64,000 bases of DNA from Siphonodentalium dalli (GCA_032622095.1 CP136063.1:14177814-14241813), one strand, 5' to 3'; positions 34,560-46,704 are shown, counted from the stretch's first letter. A program made the numbers and translations. Notes: generated by a model not told the origin, from the sequence alone.

Positions 34560-35945
34560 GTAAAAATGAGCAGTAAAGGATTTAGTCACACACAGTGTAA
34601 AATCCAAGATGGCTGCTGGCGGCCATGTTTTTTAGCCGAATGACCCCAAAATGACTCGTTCCAATCTACATGTTTTTGTTAACATCCATCACAAATTTTA
34701 TGATGATCAGACTAAAGGTACGACCTGTAGCCTGTGCTAAAGGATTTAGTCATGCAAAGAGTAAAATCCAAGATGGCTGCTGGCGGCCATGTTTTTTGGC
34801 CGATTGACCCCAAAATTAATCGTTGCCATCTACATGTCAATATTAACATCCATGACCAATTTCATGGTGATCAGACGAATAGTACGACCTGTAGCCCATG
34901 CTAATGCATTGAATTTTGAAATCAAAGATGGCCACTGGCAGCCATGTTTTTTGCCCGAATGACCCCAAAATGACTCGTTCCCATCTACATTCCAATTTCA
35001 ACAGCCATGACAAATTGTATGATGATCCAACCAAAGGTACGACCTGTAGCCCGTGCTAAAAGATTTAGTCATGCAAAGAGTAAAATTCAAGATGGCTGAT
35101 GGCGGCCATGTTTTTTGGCCGAATAACCCCAAAAAAACTCGTTCACATCTAAATTCCAATTTCAACAGCCATGACAAATTTCATGATCATCAGACTAAAG
35201 ATACGACCTGTAGCCTGTGCTGAAGGATTTAGTCATACCAAGAGTAAAATCCAAGATGGCTGCTGGCGGCCATGTTTTTGGGCCGAATGACCCCAAAATG
35301 ACTCGTTCCCATCTACATGTCAATATTAACATCAATGACAAATTTCATGATGATCAGATAAACAGTACGACCTGTGGCCCATGCTAATGGATTGAATTTT
35401 CAAATCCAAGATGGCCACTGACGGCCATGTTTTTTTTCCGAATGACCCCCAAAATGACTTGTTCCCATCTACATTCCATTTTCAACAGTCATGACAAATT
35501 TTATGATGATCAGACTAAAGGTACGACCTTTGGCCGTGCTAAATGATTTAGTCATGCAAAGAGTAAAATCCAAGATGGCTGCTGGCGGCCATGTTTTTGT
35601 GCCGAATGAACCCAAAATTACTTGTTCCCATCTACATGTCAATATTAACATCCATGACAAATTTCATGACGATCAGACGAACAGTACAGCCTGTATCCCA
35701 TGCTAATGGATTGAATTTTGAAATCTAAGATGGCCACTGGCATCCATGTTTTTTTCCGAATGACCCCAAAATGAATCATTCCGGTCTAAATGTTGATGTC
35801 AACAGCTATGACAAATTTCATAATGATCCGATCAAAGGTACGACCTGTAGCCTGTATTGTTGACGCATCACGCACACACGTACACATGCACGCACGGACG
35901 ACAAAGCCATGGCAATAGCTCAAACTTTACAAAGTTGAGCTAATA
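34560..35945 (+). repeat. Tandem AAGATGGC array with LINE/SINE-like tail (Helentron intron 13)
   Basis: About eight subunits of 150-180 bp, each with AAAATCCAAGATGGCTGCTG, GCGGCCATGTTTTTTGGCCG, ATGACCCCAAAATGACTCGT, GACAAATTTCATGATGATCA and GGTACGACCTGTAGCC. The last is followed by GACGCATCACGCACACACG and AAAGTTGAGCTAATAA. It is an amplified form of the 1.9-2.3 kb repeat. Confidence 0.85.
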
Positions 35946-35996
35946 ATATAATGATATAATGGGGGTTTCATTTGATATAAAATAAAACATAATTAC

Positions 35997-36116
35997 CTTT
36001 AGCCCTCTATTTGCAGCAAGGGTACTAAGTTCTCCATAACCAGCTGCATAGAGTTCTTCAGCTGCTCCAGCGTTAGGGACATAGTCATCCGGCAACACGG
36101 TTCCTTGTGTCTTTTC
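35997..36116 (-). CDS. Helentron exon 13: lead-in to the OTU domain
   Basis: A phase-0 exon of 40 codons between TTGCAACAG and AAG|GTAATT. It contains LPDDYVPNAGAAEELYAAGY and ends NRGLK, joining directly to the exon-14 start VVNVPRDGHC. Confidence 0.8.
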
Positions 36117-36687
36117 CTGTTGCAATAGAAGATTAACATTAAAGTGATTTGTTCCGTTCCAGTGTTTATATCGTCAAATTTGGGTGAAATATACCAAGTT
36201 TTGACATTGTATATCATTAGAAAGTTTTCACCTGGCAGATTATAGCGTACCCACTTGTTGCGGGGGCATAAAATGCACCAAATAGCTATAAACCGGATTT
36301 ATACCTTAAAATTTATACAATACAATGCGAACCTATCCGTAAACGCTCTTTATACTGCGAAACATCATGCACAATGATTGTAATGATCACAACTTACATA
36401 ATTAATGTTTATGAACTTTATCATATGACACCCTTATATATAAATATAAAAATATCCAACAATTAGTGAAATTTACATCAGAATAAGTCTAAAATGATGT
36501 GATCATATGATACAGGCTATATTATATATTTTCTGAATCCAATTTCCATTACTTTCAGTGACCTTCAAGACTTGGAGCTAAGTTCACAGTATGCATCATT
36601 ACAATTAAGTTGCCAGTTTACATAGAATCTGATACAAATCACAGTACAGATGAAAACATAATCATGATAACCTGTATTTATTTAAGA

Positions 36688-36834
36688 AATGGATGTTGAT
36701 TTTGTTGCGTTCCATAGAGTATGGATGCAAGTTGGTCTGACATTTTGTGTGGGACGCGAAAGCGTTCCACACATGAAAATGTCAGACCAACTTGCATCCA
36801 TACGCTATGGAACGCAACAAAATCAACATTCATT
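36688..36834. repeat. 147-bp near-perfect hairpin (Helentron intron 12)
   Basis: The left arm AATGGATGTTGATTTTGTTG.. ATGCAAGTTGGTCTGACATT is matched by an inverse right arm with one or two mismatches. The loop is GTGGGACGCGAAAGCGTTCC. No target duplication was evident. Confidence 0.9.
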
Positions 36835-37139
36835 ACTTATATTTACACTCAATCGAGTCAACTGGCAGATTAAAAGAGTTTTAAGCGTCTATTTCCAGCG
36901 TTATTATCGTGGCTCGGAGCAAGTTGCGTCTACACTAAAATGGATGCAAGTTGGGGTCAGCGCGCGACGTCATGTGACGTAATTTCGACCAACCAACATC
37001 CTGAATTCATGTTCCACAACGCGAATGCATGTTTCAGTGTAAATATTGAACAATATTATATATAATCACCAGATATTTCTGAACATGTTTAAAATTTACT
37101 TTGATGCCAGATATAGATATTATGTAATAACTACCGTAC

Positions 37140-37199
37140 CTGAACTGTCGGTGGTATCCGTCCTATTTCAAAGATTTCGATCTCACCAATTCGTCCAAT
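37140..37199 (-). CDS. Helentron exon 12
   Basis: A phase-0 exon of 20 codons between TTTACAG and CAG|GTACGG, encoding IGRIGEIEIFEIGRIPPTVQ. It is a short linker before the OTU domain. Confidence 0.7.
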
Positions 37200-37249
37200 C
37201 TGTAAACAAAGTCATTTAATATAGAATGGTATTCACAAGCCATACTGAT

Positions 37250-37400
37250 AGCGTATTATTACGTGCGCTCGCGCAACAGTATGGCGATCAGACAGATTCG
37301 TAGGTTGGTGTCACCCTACTCCGTTTCACTCCATGACGTCACCAAAAACGACGTAAAACCTCGTGGCGTTCTGACATTTTTACTCTGCCGCATTTTTGCT
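37250..37400. repeat. Dispersed boundary motif, inverted copy
   Basis: ATTACGTGCGCTCGCGCAAC and ATGGCGATCAGACAGATTCG, then GGTGTCACCCTACTCCG and CACTCCATGACGTCA: the inverse of 18.53-18.62 kb and of 52.66-52.75 kb. Confidence 0.7.
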
Positions 37401-37999
37401 ATGTTTATTTTATGTGTTGTTTTCGATTATTTGTTTGTCGCCGATATCGCCATTTGTCGGGATTCCCTGTTTCTATATTTAAAACTGACATGTCGTAATG
37501 AGCCTCGATTTTGATTTTTCTCCCAGGTCAAAATACGCGAGTTATGACAAAAATAGATCGACCTACATTTTCTCCATCAGAACTCTACATCACAGAGTCT
37601 ATAGACTCCTTCAGGACCTACATAGACTCCTTCATTCGGGTATTTTTACTTATAATTGGGAAGTTTTATCATTTTTGGTTTGTGCGAAGACCTCTTTTTA
37701 TCGTGTGGGGTAAGAGAGACATTCAAAACGCGATTTCGTAATTTGACGCAATAGGCTGAATAGCCTAACCTTCAGTCGAGTTCCGGGTCAAATACGACGA
37801 ATGACGTAACACAAAACAAAACGCATTTGTTGACACAAACACCGTTTGAAGAGTTTATTATTAAATGAAGGTTATTGATTAATTATTGATTAATTATTGA
37901 TATTGGCTGCTATCAATATTTACACAAATAGTATTAATTATTTCTTATAATTGCTCCATTGGTCAACTTTGACTATCGGAAAATGAAAATATGCTGCTG

Positions 38000-38260
38000 A
38001 AAAAAATGTAATCGATATTAAAGTCTCATCCTTTCGGCAACATGGAATTGGTTTTAATTACTTTAAATGATTAATATAGTAATTTGCATTTATCTGTTAT
38101 GAAATGAGAAATGGTAATTTTTCTAACATTAAATTAAATAAATTAAGTAAAATAAAGTGAAATTATTTTTTAAATTATTGTTTATTACATTTGGCATCTC
38201 TCTGAGTGCATTCTAGTTGGTATTAGCATTATTGCTCTCACATGATCAAGACATGGCCAG
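38000..38260. repeat. Dispersed repeat R, inverted copy (Helentron intron 11)
   Basis: GGCATCTCTCTGAGTGCATT and AATAAATTAAGTAAAAT are inverses of blocks at 13.54-13.62 kb. Confidence 0.6.
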
Positions 38261-38466
38261 AAAACATTTTGTGAATGATAATTGTCTATTTTACTAAATG
38301 GCATAAATATAATTGGCTATAAATATTAATTTGACTGTTTGTTTGAGTGGTTAAGGAAGAAATTGGGTCAATTTTTTATTCAACAGTAATATGAATAAAT
38401 ATTGTAATCTTTTTATAGAAAACTATGCAAAAATACACCATAAAAATATAAGTATGTTAAACACAC

Positions 38467-38577
38467 CTGAACAGTTGGCTGGACTGTTGTTGATGGCACA
38501 ACATCACACATCTCGATGTGACCAATTCTCTCATTGATGTGTGGAATCAATACACCTTCAGATTCCTTCGGGTTTCG
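38467..38577 (-). CDS. Helentron exon 11
   Basis: A phase-0 exon of 37 codons between TTATTTAG and CAG|GTGTG. It encodes RNPKESEGVLIPHINERIGH and ends VQPTVQ. It shares a pattern (RIG.IE......PTVQ) with exon 12, so the two look like old duplicates. Confidence 0.75.
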
Positions 38578-39108
38578 CTAAATAACCAAATAAGATAAAT
38601 ACGTCAAAGCAAGCAACATAATATTATATGTATCACATAATACTAAATAAGCACTTCCTTATAAATTAATTAAGTAGAATTTCATTGATTGCAATAGTTT
38701 TCGTAAATAATGGGTGTTAAGGCTCAAAATAAGCTATGACATTTGCAGAAGGTTCCTAGAGGGTGAATTTAGTGATACTACCCTGCATAGCAGGTTAGCA
38801 TCACCAAATTAACCCTCTGGGGACCTCATTCTGTTCAGACATTGAACACAATAATCAGTGTTCATGGTTGTGATAGCATTTAGTGAGACCTTATTCTGAG
38901 TACAGAAATGTCAGACATTTTGAGGCCTGAAAATTGGGTGTTTAAGTATTAAAATATGTACTGAATTAAGACTTTTAATAGTGTGAAGGGTAAAGAACTC
39001 TAATTGAATGATAACTCCATATATAGAGGATTCATACCTCCAATAAGTTGTGAATCAAATTCATCAAATCAGTTTTATAATGATATCAAAATAGTAAATA
39101 CAACTCAC

Positions 39109-39955
39109 CTTTGATTCACCAGCAAGGGTTGTAGAACATCCCTCGGTCACTGTTGCTGGCTTTGTGTTGTGCGCCCTATCCTCCTTCGGGTCGTACATCA
39201 ATGCTTCCCAGACGTCCGGATCTGCCTCCTTCCATTTATCCTGCCAATCAATGTTGAGCGTTGTCTGACGGTATAGGTGGTTGTTTTTCACCAGCCATTT
39301 TAGGGCACTCATCACCTTCTCTGGCCGGATATACTGGTAGATGTAGTGGCCTTTATATACCAGTCGGCGTTTCAGCTTGATGGGCACCACTTGAGATGAG
39401 GAAGGCAGTCGGGGAAGAAGAGAGCAGATTGCCTGCAGTTTAGTTGGGACGTTAACTGCAGGACCAACTATCTTCTTCTGTTTACCTCTGGGAAGCGCAA
39501 TAATTTTCATAAAAGGAATCTTTTGGGATATCAGGAGTTTCTCCAAGGAGTTAAGACCCTTGAGGGTCGGAGGAATCTCTGGGAGACGTAGATTGTTTGC
39601 CGCAGCCTGCGATGGTAACTTTTGTCTTCTGATGGAACACTTGCAGGTACGGCATACCCACTCCTTGTCACCCCTCTTAATTCTATTGATGGCCTCAAAC
39701 ACTGCTGCTGTGGGCTGATGTTCCTTGATGACATTGGAATATTGAACATCTTTAAACTCCACTACAGATGTTCGATACATCAGCCTGTGGCAGCAAGTGC
39801 ATACGTAGGTTGGACCATTGAAAACCTCCTTTCGGAACGCCTGAATGAGGCTGGCCAGGGTTGCCGGTTGTTTTTGGGCCCGATTTCTCCTATTCCTCGT
39901 GACAACACCACTCAGCCTTCTGGCATCGGCCCCCGGCGATAATGCTGCCTGAGAT
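39109..39955 (-). CDS. Helentron exon 10: CxxC pairs and DUF6570-like region
   Basis: An uninterrupted 282-codon exon. It contains two Cys pairs (CTCCHRL near 39,795 and CRTCKCS near 39,645), likely a zinc-binding unit. Then come LNSLEKLLISQKIPFMKI, LPRGKQKKIVGPAVNVP, a run of basic KLKRRL and the RPEKVMSALKWLVKNNHLY segment typical of the DUF6570 region seen in animal Helitrons. Acceptor TTTCAG at 39,956; donor AAAG|GTGAG. The function of DUF6570 is not established. Confidence 0.9.
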
Positions 39956-40042
39956 CTGAAACAGTCAAGAATATAATAATAATTCACCTCACTGCTTCAC
40001 ATAAGGAATAATATTGTGTTGCATGATTTGTAATTTTGATCA

Positions 40043-40345
40043 TACCGCTATTCTCAAAGTAATTGACCAGAAAAACGGGGAGATACCATGATATCATGGG
40101 TGGAGTTATGGTATTGGGCGATAATGATACCGCGGTCTTTTTTTAGCGGGCACCGCATTAATTTTGTTGAATACCGCGGTGATTTTCATGGAACTCTTTT
40201 AGGGGAGGTATTTACTCACACATACTTGTTTGCGTTAACAAGCGGTATCAGTAACACGGTATTGGAGGATACCGCGGTATAGTACCGCCATATTAACAGG
40301 GTGACACCACGTTATTGGTGATCAATTACTTTAAGTATAGCGGTA
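40043..40345. mobile_element. MITE of the CCGCTATACTTAAAGTAATTG family, copy 3 (Helentron intron 9)
   Basis: TA-CCGCTATTCTCAAAGTAAT at the left, ATTACTTTAAGTATAGCGG-TA at the right. The interior GATACCGCGGTATAGTACCG and TTAACAAGCGGTATCAG match the 8.1-9.1 kb copies. A smaller internal deletion derivative. Confidence 0.8.
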
Positions 40346-40677
40346 TGTGTGTATATATGTAATACTTCCCAACTATTAAAATAAAAATAGCAGCTTCATT
40401 GTATCATGTTGATAATTTTAAAAGATGGCGAGTTGAAGGGGTGTGGGGTTTGAAGAATTGAAAATTTGGGCATAGCCTGCGGCCACTATTGACTTTTGGT
40501 AAAAAAAAATGCGTATTTCTTATTGGACCGAACACATATCTGGATGCATGTGATATGTAGAACAATCTTATTGGGCATAATTTGGCACAAAACAATCTAA
40601 TGTTACATGGCAAGATGTAGGTTTTAAAGATATCATATTATGAATAATCATGGAAAGATATAAAATAAATTCCTTAC

Positions 40678-40746
40678 CTTTTATATGTGTCCCTTCTCTG
40701 ACTGAGTTTCTTCGATTTTGTTCCTGGTGTCTCTAACTATCTTGCT
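40678..40746 (-). CDS. Helentron exon 9 (repeat exon C) with in-frame stop
   Basis: A diverged 69-nt relative of exon B (LETPGTKSKKLSQRRDTYK) between GATTCAG and GTAAGG. The codon at 40,737-40,739 is TAG where the sister exons have CAG after AR, an apparent C-to-T nonsense change. It ends phase 2 and joins exon 10 exactly. Confidence 0.8.
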
Positions 40747-41006
40747 CTGAATCAATTAAGACACATATTTTATTAATAAATATAATATTGATGTCAATAG
40801 GGTCATATTCAAAGTTTGTTCAGAGTACCTGTTTCTGGCTGTCGCATTCGAAATCACCCAAAATCCAAATAATACTCATAATATAAATTCCAAAATTAAG
40901 ACTGTTTAAGGTTTCCCTTAATAAATTTATATTGTCATAATTATCCGAAAATAGTACTTGACAACAGAAAATATCATTTGTTTAGTACCGTTATATGTTA
41001 TTGTAA

Positions 41007-41570
41007 ATCAATTGAGTATTTGTCACTAAAAACAAGCATTCTGATTGGTTGAGAGCGGCTAACATTAGTTTTTGATTCACCGACATCTGCCACTTCAGCG
41101 TGCATCAAATCTGAAAGTAGCACGGTAACATTTCATCATCGCAGAACAGAGTAGCGAAACGAGCACACCGGCGCGTTGTTGTCTATAGATACCGTCCATT
41201 GGCCGCTTCAGCGTGCATGAAATCTGAATGTAGCACGGTCAAATTTCATCGGCGTAGAACGGAGTAGCGAAACTAGCCAACCCGCCCCACAGGAAATTGT
41301 TACGGAGCAGTGTTCCGAGTAACGCACGGTGACAACGGCAAAATGAAAGTCTCGATTTGTGTCAAGAAAATGACTAAATGATGCTTTTTATACAGTTTTT
41401 TGTTTGCAAATTTCTTACTAGATTGAATTACAATGGAGATAAACGTACGTACCCTGTTGAGTTGTACATTCTGGAATTCGAGCATGATTCGTCGGCAAGC
41501 CGGCTCGTTCTCAAACTGTTTTCATGCTCAAATCCCAGAATGTATAACATGGTACGTTTATCTCCTAAAT
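41007..41570. repeat. Foldback family H, inverted copy (Helentron intron 8)
   Basis: Same elements as 28.4 kb in reverse order, including GCGTGCATCAAATCTGAA twice-related blocks and a closing hairpin bounded by GGAGATAAACGTAC and GTACGTTTATCTCC. Confidence 0.8.
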
Positions 41571-41829
41571 ATTATAGAGTTCTATAGTTCTTAAAGGCCA
41601 CAACCTCTTCATGTACAGATGTCTCTGATCGTCGCGCACTGATTAAAATATAAAGATACATATTTTATTTATAAATGCCATAATATTGATGTCACTAGTT
41701 GATATCACGAGATTTTTGGGGGGTACCTGTTTTTGGCTGCCACCATCCAGAATCCAAATAATTACACAACTGCATGATATAATATAAATTCCAAAATTAA
41801 AATATAAGGCCAATAAAGGTTCATATATA

Positions 41830-42185
41830 TATAAACATATATATATAGAGGATCTCACATGAGCTTCTATTTTATACGGAATTTATCAACCGAGTTTACT
41901 AAATTCGATTTGAGCCGAGGTTTACCGAGGCTCAAATAGAATTTAGTGGACAAGGTTGATAAATTCCGTATAAAATAGAATGAGCTTGAGATACTTTTTA
42001 TCACATGATCATATAATCGCTAAAATTTTATCGAAAAGAACACCAATTAACTGCAGCCAGCGAACATTGTCCCAAAGAGCAGCGTGACGTCATTGCACGC
42101 GACGATATTACACGTGTCTATTACGCTCGAATATTACATCGGAAAATAGTGCTAATCATGTGATAAATATATATATTTATCTACC
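41830..42185. repeat. Foldback family P, copy 2 (Helentron intron 8)
   Basis: TATATAGAGGATCTCACATG at the left, AATCATGTGATAAATATATA at the right (imperfect inverse). The central GAGCCGAGG / CCTCGGCTC-type palindrome is preserved as TGAGCCGAGGTTTACCGAGG. Confidence 0.75.
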
Positions 42186-42816
42186 GAATACATAAAAACG
42201 CTACTGGAAACTCTGTAATACAGCAAAAGTTACTAGTACAAATATCGACCTTGTATTGTTCCTATAGTAACAAAATATCGACCATATGACGATGCACACA
42301 CAAGGTTAACGTTCAATAATACGAACTATTTCATTAATTTGTTGTTTACAAACTGAGAAATGCTTCGCTCTGGAAAATAAGCAAAACGTGCTTACGTACT
42401 GGTTGGGACATTATTTCTTCTACAATTTGAGATAAATAACACGATTTTTATAATGAATTATAGCGCACTATATCTTTGCACTCATAATATTTGTTCAATG
42501 TCACCAGGCGTAATGGAACTTCCGGTGACCGTGTTACGTGAAATCCGCGGGGACCTGTTTATCGCTGAACTCGACATTATTTCTTCTACAATTTGAGATA
42601 AATAATGTTCACGACTATTTCTTCTACAATTTGAGATAAAATAACATGACTTTTATAGTGAATTATGTTGATACGTTCGGTAGATAAATGTGTTACATAC
42701 AAATGGTTGCGATATCGAATGTGACATCGCAACTCGGAGAAATCTCCTCATTTTTGTGGTAGTTTTTGAGGTGAATATCTTAAATAATTTTGGAAAGATA
42801 TATTTAAATTTCTTAC

Positions 42817-42885
42817 CCATTTTTCTTTTGCCTTTTCTGGGCCAGACTTCTGGAGTGTGTCCCAGGTGTCTCTGACTGTCGTGCA
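42817..42885 (-). CDS. Helentron exon 8 (repeat exon B3)
   Basis: Third copy of exon B, 1,343 bp from B2, starting ARQSETPGTHSRS. Donor GG|GTAAGAAAT is intact. Confidence 0.8.
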
Positions 42886-43225
42886 CTGAATAAAATAAGA
42901 TAGATGTTTTATTTATAAATACTGCAGCAGCCGCACTTCTTCGTCAACTTGGACTCTACTAGTATACCTGTGCATGTTCGGCTGACAGTGGTTATAAAAC
43001 TTGTAATAACATACTATTCACCTATAAATAGTTATCAAATAATTTATATTACACCATATGATAACACTCAGCAATGTGTAATAACAGTTTGACAATAAAA
43101 AAAATGAAGCAATATATGTAACAAATATTAAAATAACCTCATGTATAGTGATAATGATCAAGTTTTTACTTTGTAAGAACTATAAGATTGGCATCCTCAG
43201 CAACTATAATTATAATTTTTCTTAC

Positions 43226-43294
43226 ATTCTATATTTGTCTCTTCTCAGCGCTAGCTGGGTATTTCTTGTGTTTGGCGTCAATGACTGTCGAGCT
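43226..43294 (-). CDS. Helentron exon 7 (repeat exon A3)
   Basis: Third copy of exon A, 1,343 bp from A2, with the same acceptor and donor. Encodes ARQSLTP..LRRDKYR. Confidence 0.8.
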
Positions 43295-43399
43295 CTGTGC
43301 AAACAAATGGAAAAAAACATAAAATCCAATATTATAAGATTATATATTTGAGAAAAAGAATACCAGAGAAATCAATGTTTATGAAACATACTTCCCAAA

Positions 43400-43793
43400 T
43401 TATGACACGAATCGAGACTTTCATTTCGACGTTGTCACCGTGCACAAATCATTGGGTGTGTCCATTGCGTTACTCGGAACACTGCTCCGTAACCATTTCC
43501 TGTGGGGCGGGTTGGCTCGTTTCGCTACTCCGTTCTGCGCCGATCAAATTGTACCGTACCACATTCAGATTTGATCAACACTGAAGCGGCCGATGAACGG
43601 TATCTATAGACAACAACGCGCGGGTGTGCTCGTTTCGCTATTCGTTCTGCGCCGATTACATTTGACCGTGCTACATTCAGATTTGATGCACGCTGAAGCG
43701 GCCGATGTCGGTGAATCGAAAACGAAAGTTAGCCGCTCCCAGCCAATCAGAATGCTTGATTTTAGTGACAAATACTCAATTGAATTACAATGA
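43400..43793. repeat. Foldback family H, truncated copy
   Basis: Body segment only (GACACGAATCGAGACTTTCA to CAATTGAATTACAATG), without the opening hairpin, between exon A3 and exon B2. Confidence 0.75.
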
Positions 43794-44159
43794 ATTATAG
43801 CGCACTATATCTTTGCGCTCATACCGGTAATATTTGTTCAATGTCGCCAGGCGTAATGGAACTTCCGGTGACCGTGTTACGTGAAATCCGCGGGGACCTG
43901 TTTATCGCTGAACTCGACATTATTTCTTCTACAATTTGAGATAAATAATGTTCACGACTATTTCTTCTACAATTTGAGATAAAATAACATGACTTTTATA
44001 GTGAATTATGTTGATAGGTTCGGTAGATAAATGTGTTACATACAAATGGTTGCGATATCGAATGTGACATCGCAACTCGGAGAAATCTCCTCATTTTTGT
44101 GGTAGTTTTTGAGGTGAATATCTTAAATAATTTTGGAAAGATATATTTAAATTTGTTAC

Positions 44160-44228
44160 CCATTTTTCTTTTGCCTTATCTGGGCCAGACTGTTGGAGTG
44201 TGTCCCAGGTGTCTCTGACTGTCGTGCA
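44160..44228 (-). CDS. Helentron exon 6 (repeat exon B2)
   Basis: Copy of exon B1. The donor here reads GG|GTAACAAAT rather than GTAAG, a weaker splice site that may cause skipping. Confidence 0.75.
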
Positions 44229-44568
44229 CTGAATAAAATAAGGTAGATGTTTTATTTATAAATACTGCAGCAGCAGCACTTCTTCGTCAACTTGGACTCT
44301 AATAGTATACCTGTGCATGTTCGGCTGACAGTGGCTATAAAACTTGTAATAACATACTATTCACCTATAAATAGTTATAATATAATTTATATTACACCAT
44401 ATGATAACACTCAGCAATGTGTAATAACAGTTTGACAATAAAAAAAATGAAGCAATATATGTAACAAATATTAAAATAACCTCATGTATAGTGATAATGA
44501 TCAAGTTTTTACTTTGTAAGAACTATAAGATTGGCATCCTCAGCAACTATAATTATAATTTTTCTTAC

Positions 44569-44637
44569 ATTCTATATTTGTCTCTTCTCAGCGCTAGCTG
44601 GGCATTTCTTGTGTTTGGCGTCAATGACTGTCGAGCT
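44569..44637 (-). CDS. Helentron exon 5 (repeat exon A2)
   Basis: Nearly identical to exon A1, 1,801 bp away, with the same splice signals. One visible coding difference among the copies is at the NTRN(T/A)QLA position. Confidence 0.8.
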
Positions 44638-44903
44638 CTGTGCAAACAAATGGAAAAAAACATAAAATCCAATATTATAAGATTATATATTTGAGAAAAA
44701 GAATACCAGAGAAATCAATGTTTATGAAACATACTTCCCAAATTATTAAAATTAAAATGGGGGGTGGGGTGCGAAAGGGGTTGTGGGTTACCCGATTTGA
44801 ACAATTTAAAATTTGGGCATAGCCTCCGCCCACCATTTGCACTTTTGGTTAAATATATGTTTTTGGACCGATCACATATTTGGATGGTAGAACAATCCTA
44901 TTT

Positions 44904-45155
44904 AGGAGATAAACATACCCTGTTGAGTTGTACATTCTGGGATTCGAGCATGAAAACAGTTTGTGAACGAGCCAGCTTGCTCGTTCACAAACTGTTTTCA
45001 TGCTCGAATCCCAGAATATACAACGAAACAGGGTACGTTTATCTCCATTGTAATTCAATCTAGCAAGGAATTTGCTAAAAAACTGTATAAAAAGTATCAT
45101 TTAGTCATTTTCATGACACGAATCGAGACTTTCATTTCGCTGTTGTCACCGTGGA
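44904..45155. repeat. Foldback family H, 5' part fused to family P
   Basis: The opening hairpin (AGGAGATAAACATACCCTG .. GTACGTTTATCTCC) and first body bases are intact. At GTTGTCACCGTG the sequence jumps to GGACGAGGTTGATAAATTCC of family P. Confidence 0.8.
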
Positions 45156-46020
45156 CGAGGTTGATAAATTCCGTATAAAATAGAACGAGTTTGAGATACT
45201 TTTTATCACATGATCATATAATCGCTAAAATTTTATCGAAAAGAACAACAATTAACTGCAGCCAGCGAACATTGTCCCAAAGAGCAGCGTGACGTCATTG
45301 CACGCGACGATATTACACGTGTCTATTACGCTTGAATATTACATCGGAAAATAGTGCTAATCATGTGATAAATATATATATTTATCTACCGAATACATAA
45401 AAACGCTACTGGAAACTCCGTAATACAGCAAAAGTTACTAGTACAAATATCGATCTTGTATTGTTCCTAGTAACAAAATATCGACCATGTGACGATGCAC
45501 ACACAATGTTAACGCGCAATAATACGAACTATTTCATTAATTTGTTGTTTACAAACTGAGAAATGCCTCGCTCTGGAAAATAAGCAAAACGTGCTTACGT
45601 ACTGGTTGGGACATTATTTCTTCTACAATTTGAGATAAATAACACGATTTTTATAATGAATTATAGCGCACTATATCTTTGCGCTCATAATATTTGTTCA
45701 ATGTCGCCAGGCGTAATGGAACCTCCGGTGACCCGTGTTACGTGAAATCCGCGGGGACCTGTTTATCGCTGAACTCGACATTATTTCTTCTACAATTTGA
45801 GATAAATAATGTTCACGACTATTTCTTCAACAATTTGAGATAAAATAACATGACTTTTATAGTGAATTATGTTGATACGTTCGGTAGATAAATGTGTTAC
45901 ATACAAATGGTTGCGATATCGAATGTGACATCGCAACTCGGAGAAATCTCCTCATTTTTGTGGTAGTTTTTGAGGTGAATATCTTAAATAATTTTGGAAA
46001 GATATATTTAAATTTCTTAC

Positions 46021-46089
46021 CCATTTTTCTTTTGCCTTATCTGGGCCAGACTGTTGGAGTGTGTCCCAGGTGTCTCTGACTGTCGTGCA
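46021..46089 (-). CDS. Helentron exon 4 (repeat exon B1)
   Basis: A 69-nt phase-2 exon between TTTATTCAG and GTAAGAAAT. It encodes 23 residues starting ARQSETPGTHS and ending RQKKNG, the partner of exon A1. Confidence 0.8.
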
Positions 46090-46369
46090 CTGAATAAAAT
46101 AGGGTAGATGTTTTATTTATAAATACTGCAGCAGCAGCACTTCATCGTCAACTTGGACTCTACTAGTATACCTGTGCATGTTCGGCTGACAGTGGTTATA
46201 AGACTTGCAATAACATACTATTCACCTATAAATAGTTATAATATAATATGAAGCAATATATGTAACAAATATTAAAATAACCTCATGTATAGTGATAATG
46301 ATCAAGTTTTTACTTTGTAAGAACTATAAGATTGGCATCCTCAGCAACCATAATTATAATCTTTCTTAC

Positions 46370-46438
46370 ATTCTATATTTGTCTCTTCTCAGCGCTAGCT
46401 GGGCATTTCTTGTGTTTGGCGTCAATGACTGTCGAGCT
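46370..46438 (-). CDS. Helentron exon 3 (repeat exon A1)
   Basis: A 69-nt exon between TTTGCACAG and GTAAGAAAG. It encodes 23 residues starting ARQSLTP and ending LRRDKYR. Both splice phases are 2, so it can be duplicated or lost without a frameshift. Confidence 0.8.
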
Positions 46439-46704
46439 CTGTGCAAACAAATGGAAAAAAACATAAAATCCAATATTATAAGATTATATATTTGAGAAAA
46501 AGAATACCAGAGAAATCAATGTTTATGAAACATACTTCCCAAATTATTAAAATTAAAATGGGGGGTGGGGTGCGAAAGGGGTTGTGGGTTACCCGATTTG
46601 AACAATTTAAAATTTGGGCATAGCCTCCGCCCACCATTTGCACTTTTGGTTAAATATATGTTATTGGACCGATCACATATTTGGATGGTAGAACAATCCT
46701 ATTT

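Noticed and set aside
36689-36982. 97-codon plus-strand frame
   Set aside because: It reads through the 147-bp hairpin and is palindrome-derived.
42690-46495. Repeated 61- and 67-codon plus-strand frames
   Set aside because: They are shadows of the triplicated segment, opposite to the Helentron 69-nt exons on the minus strand.
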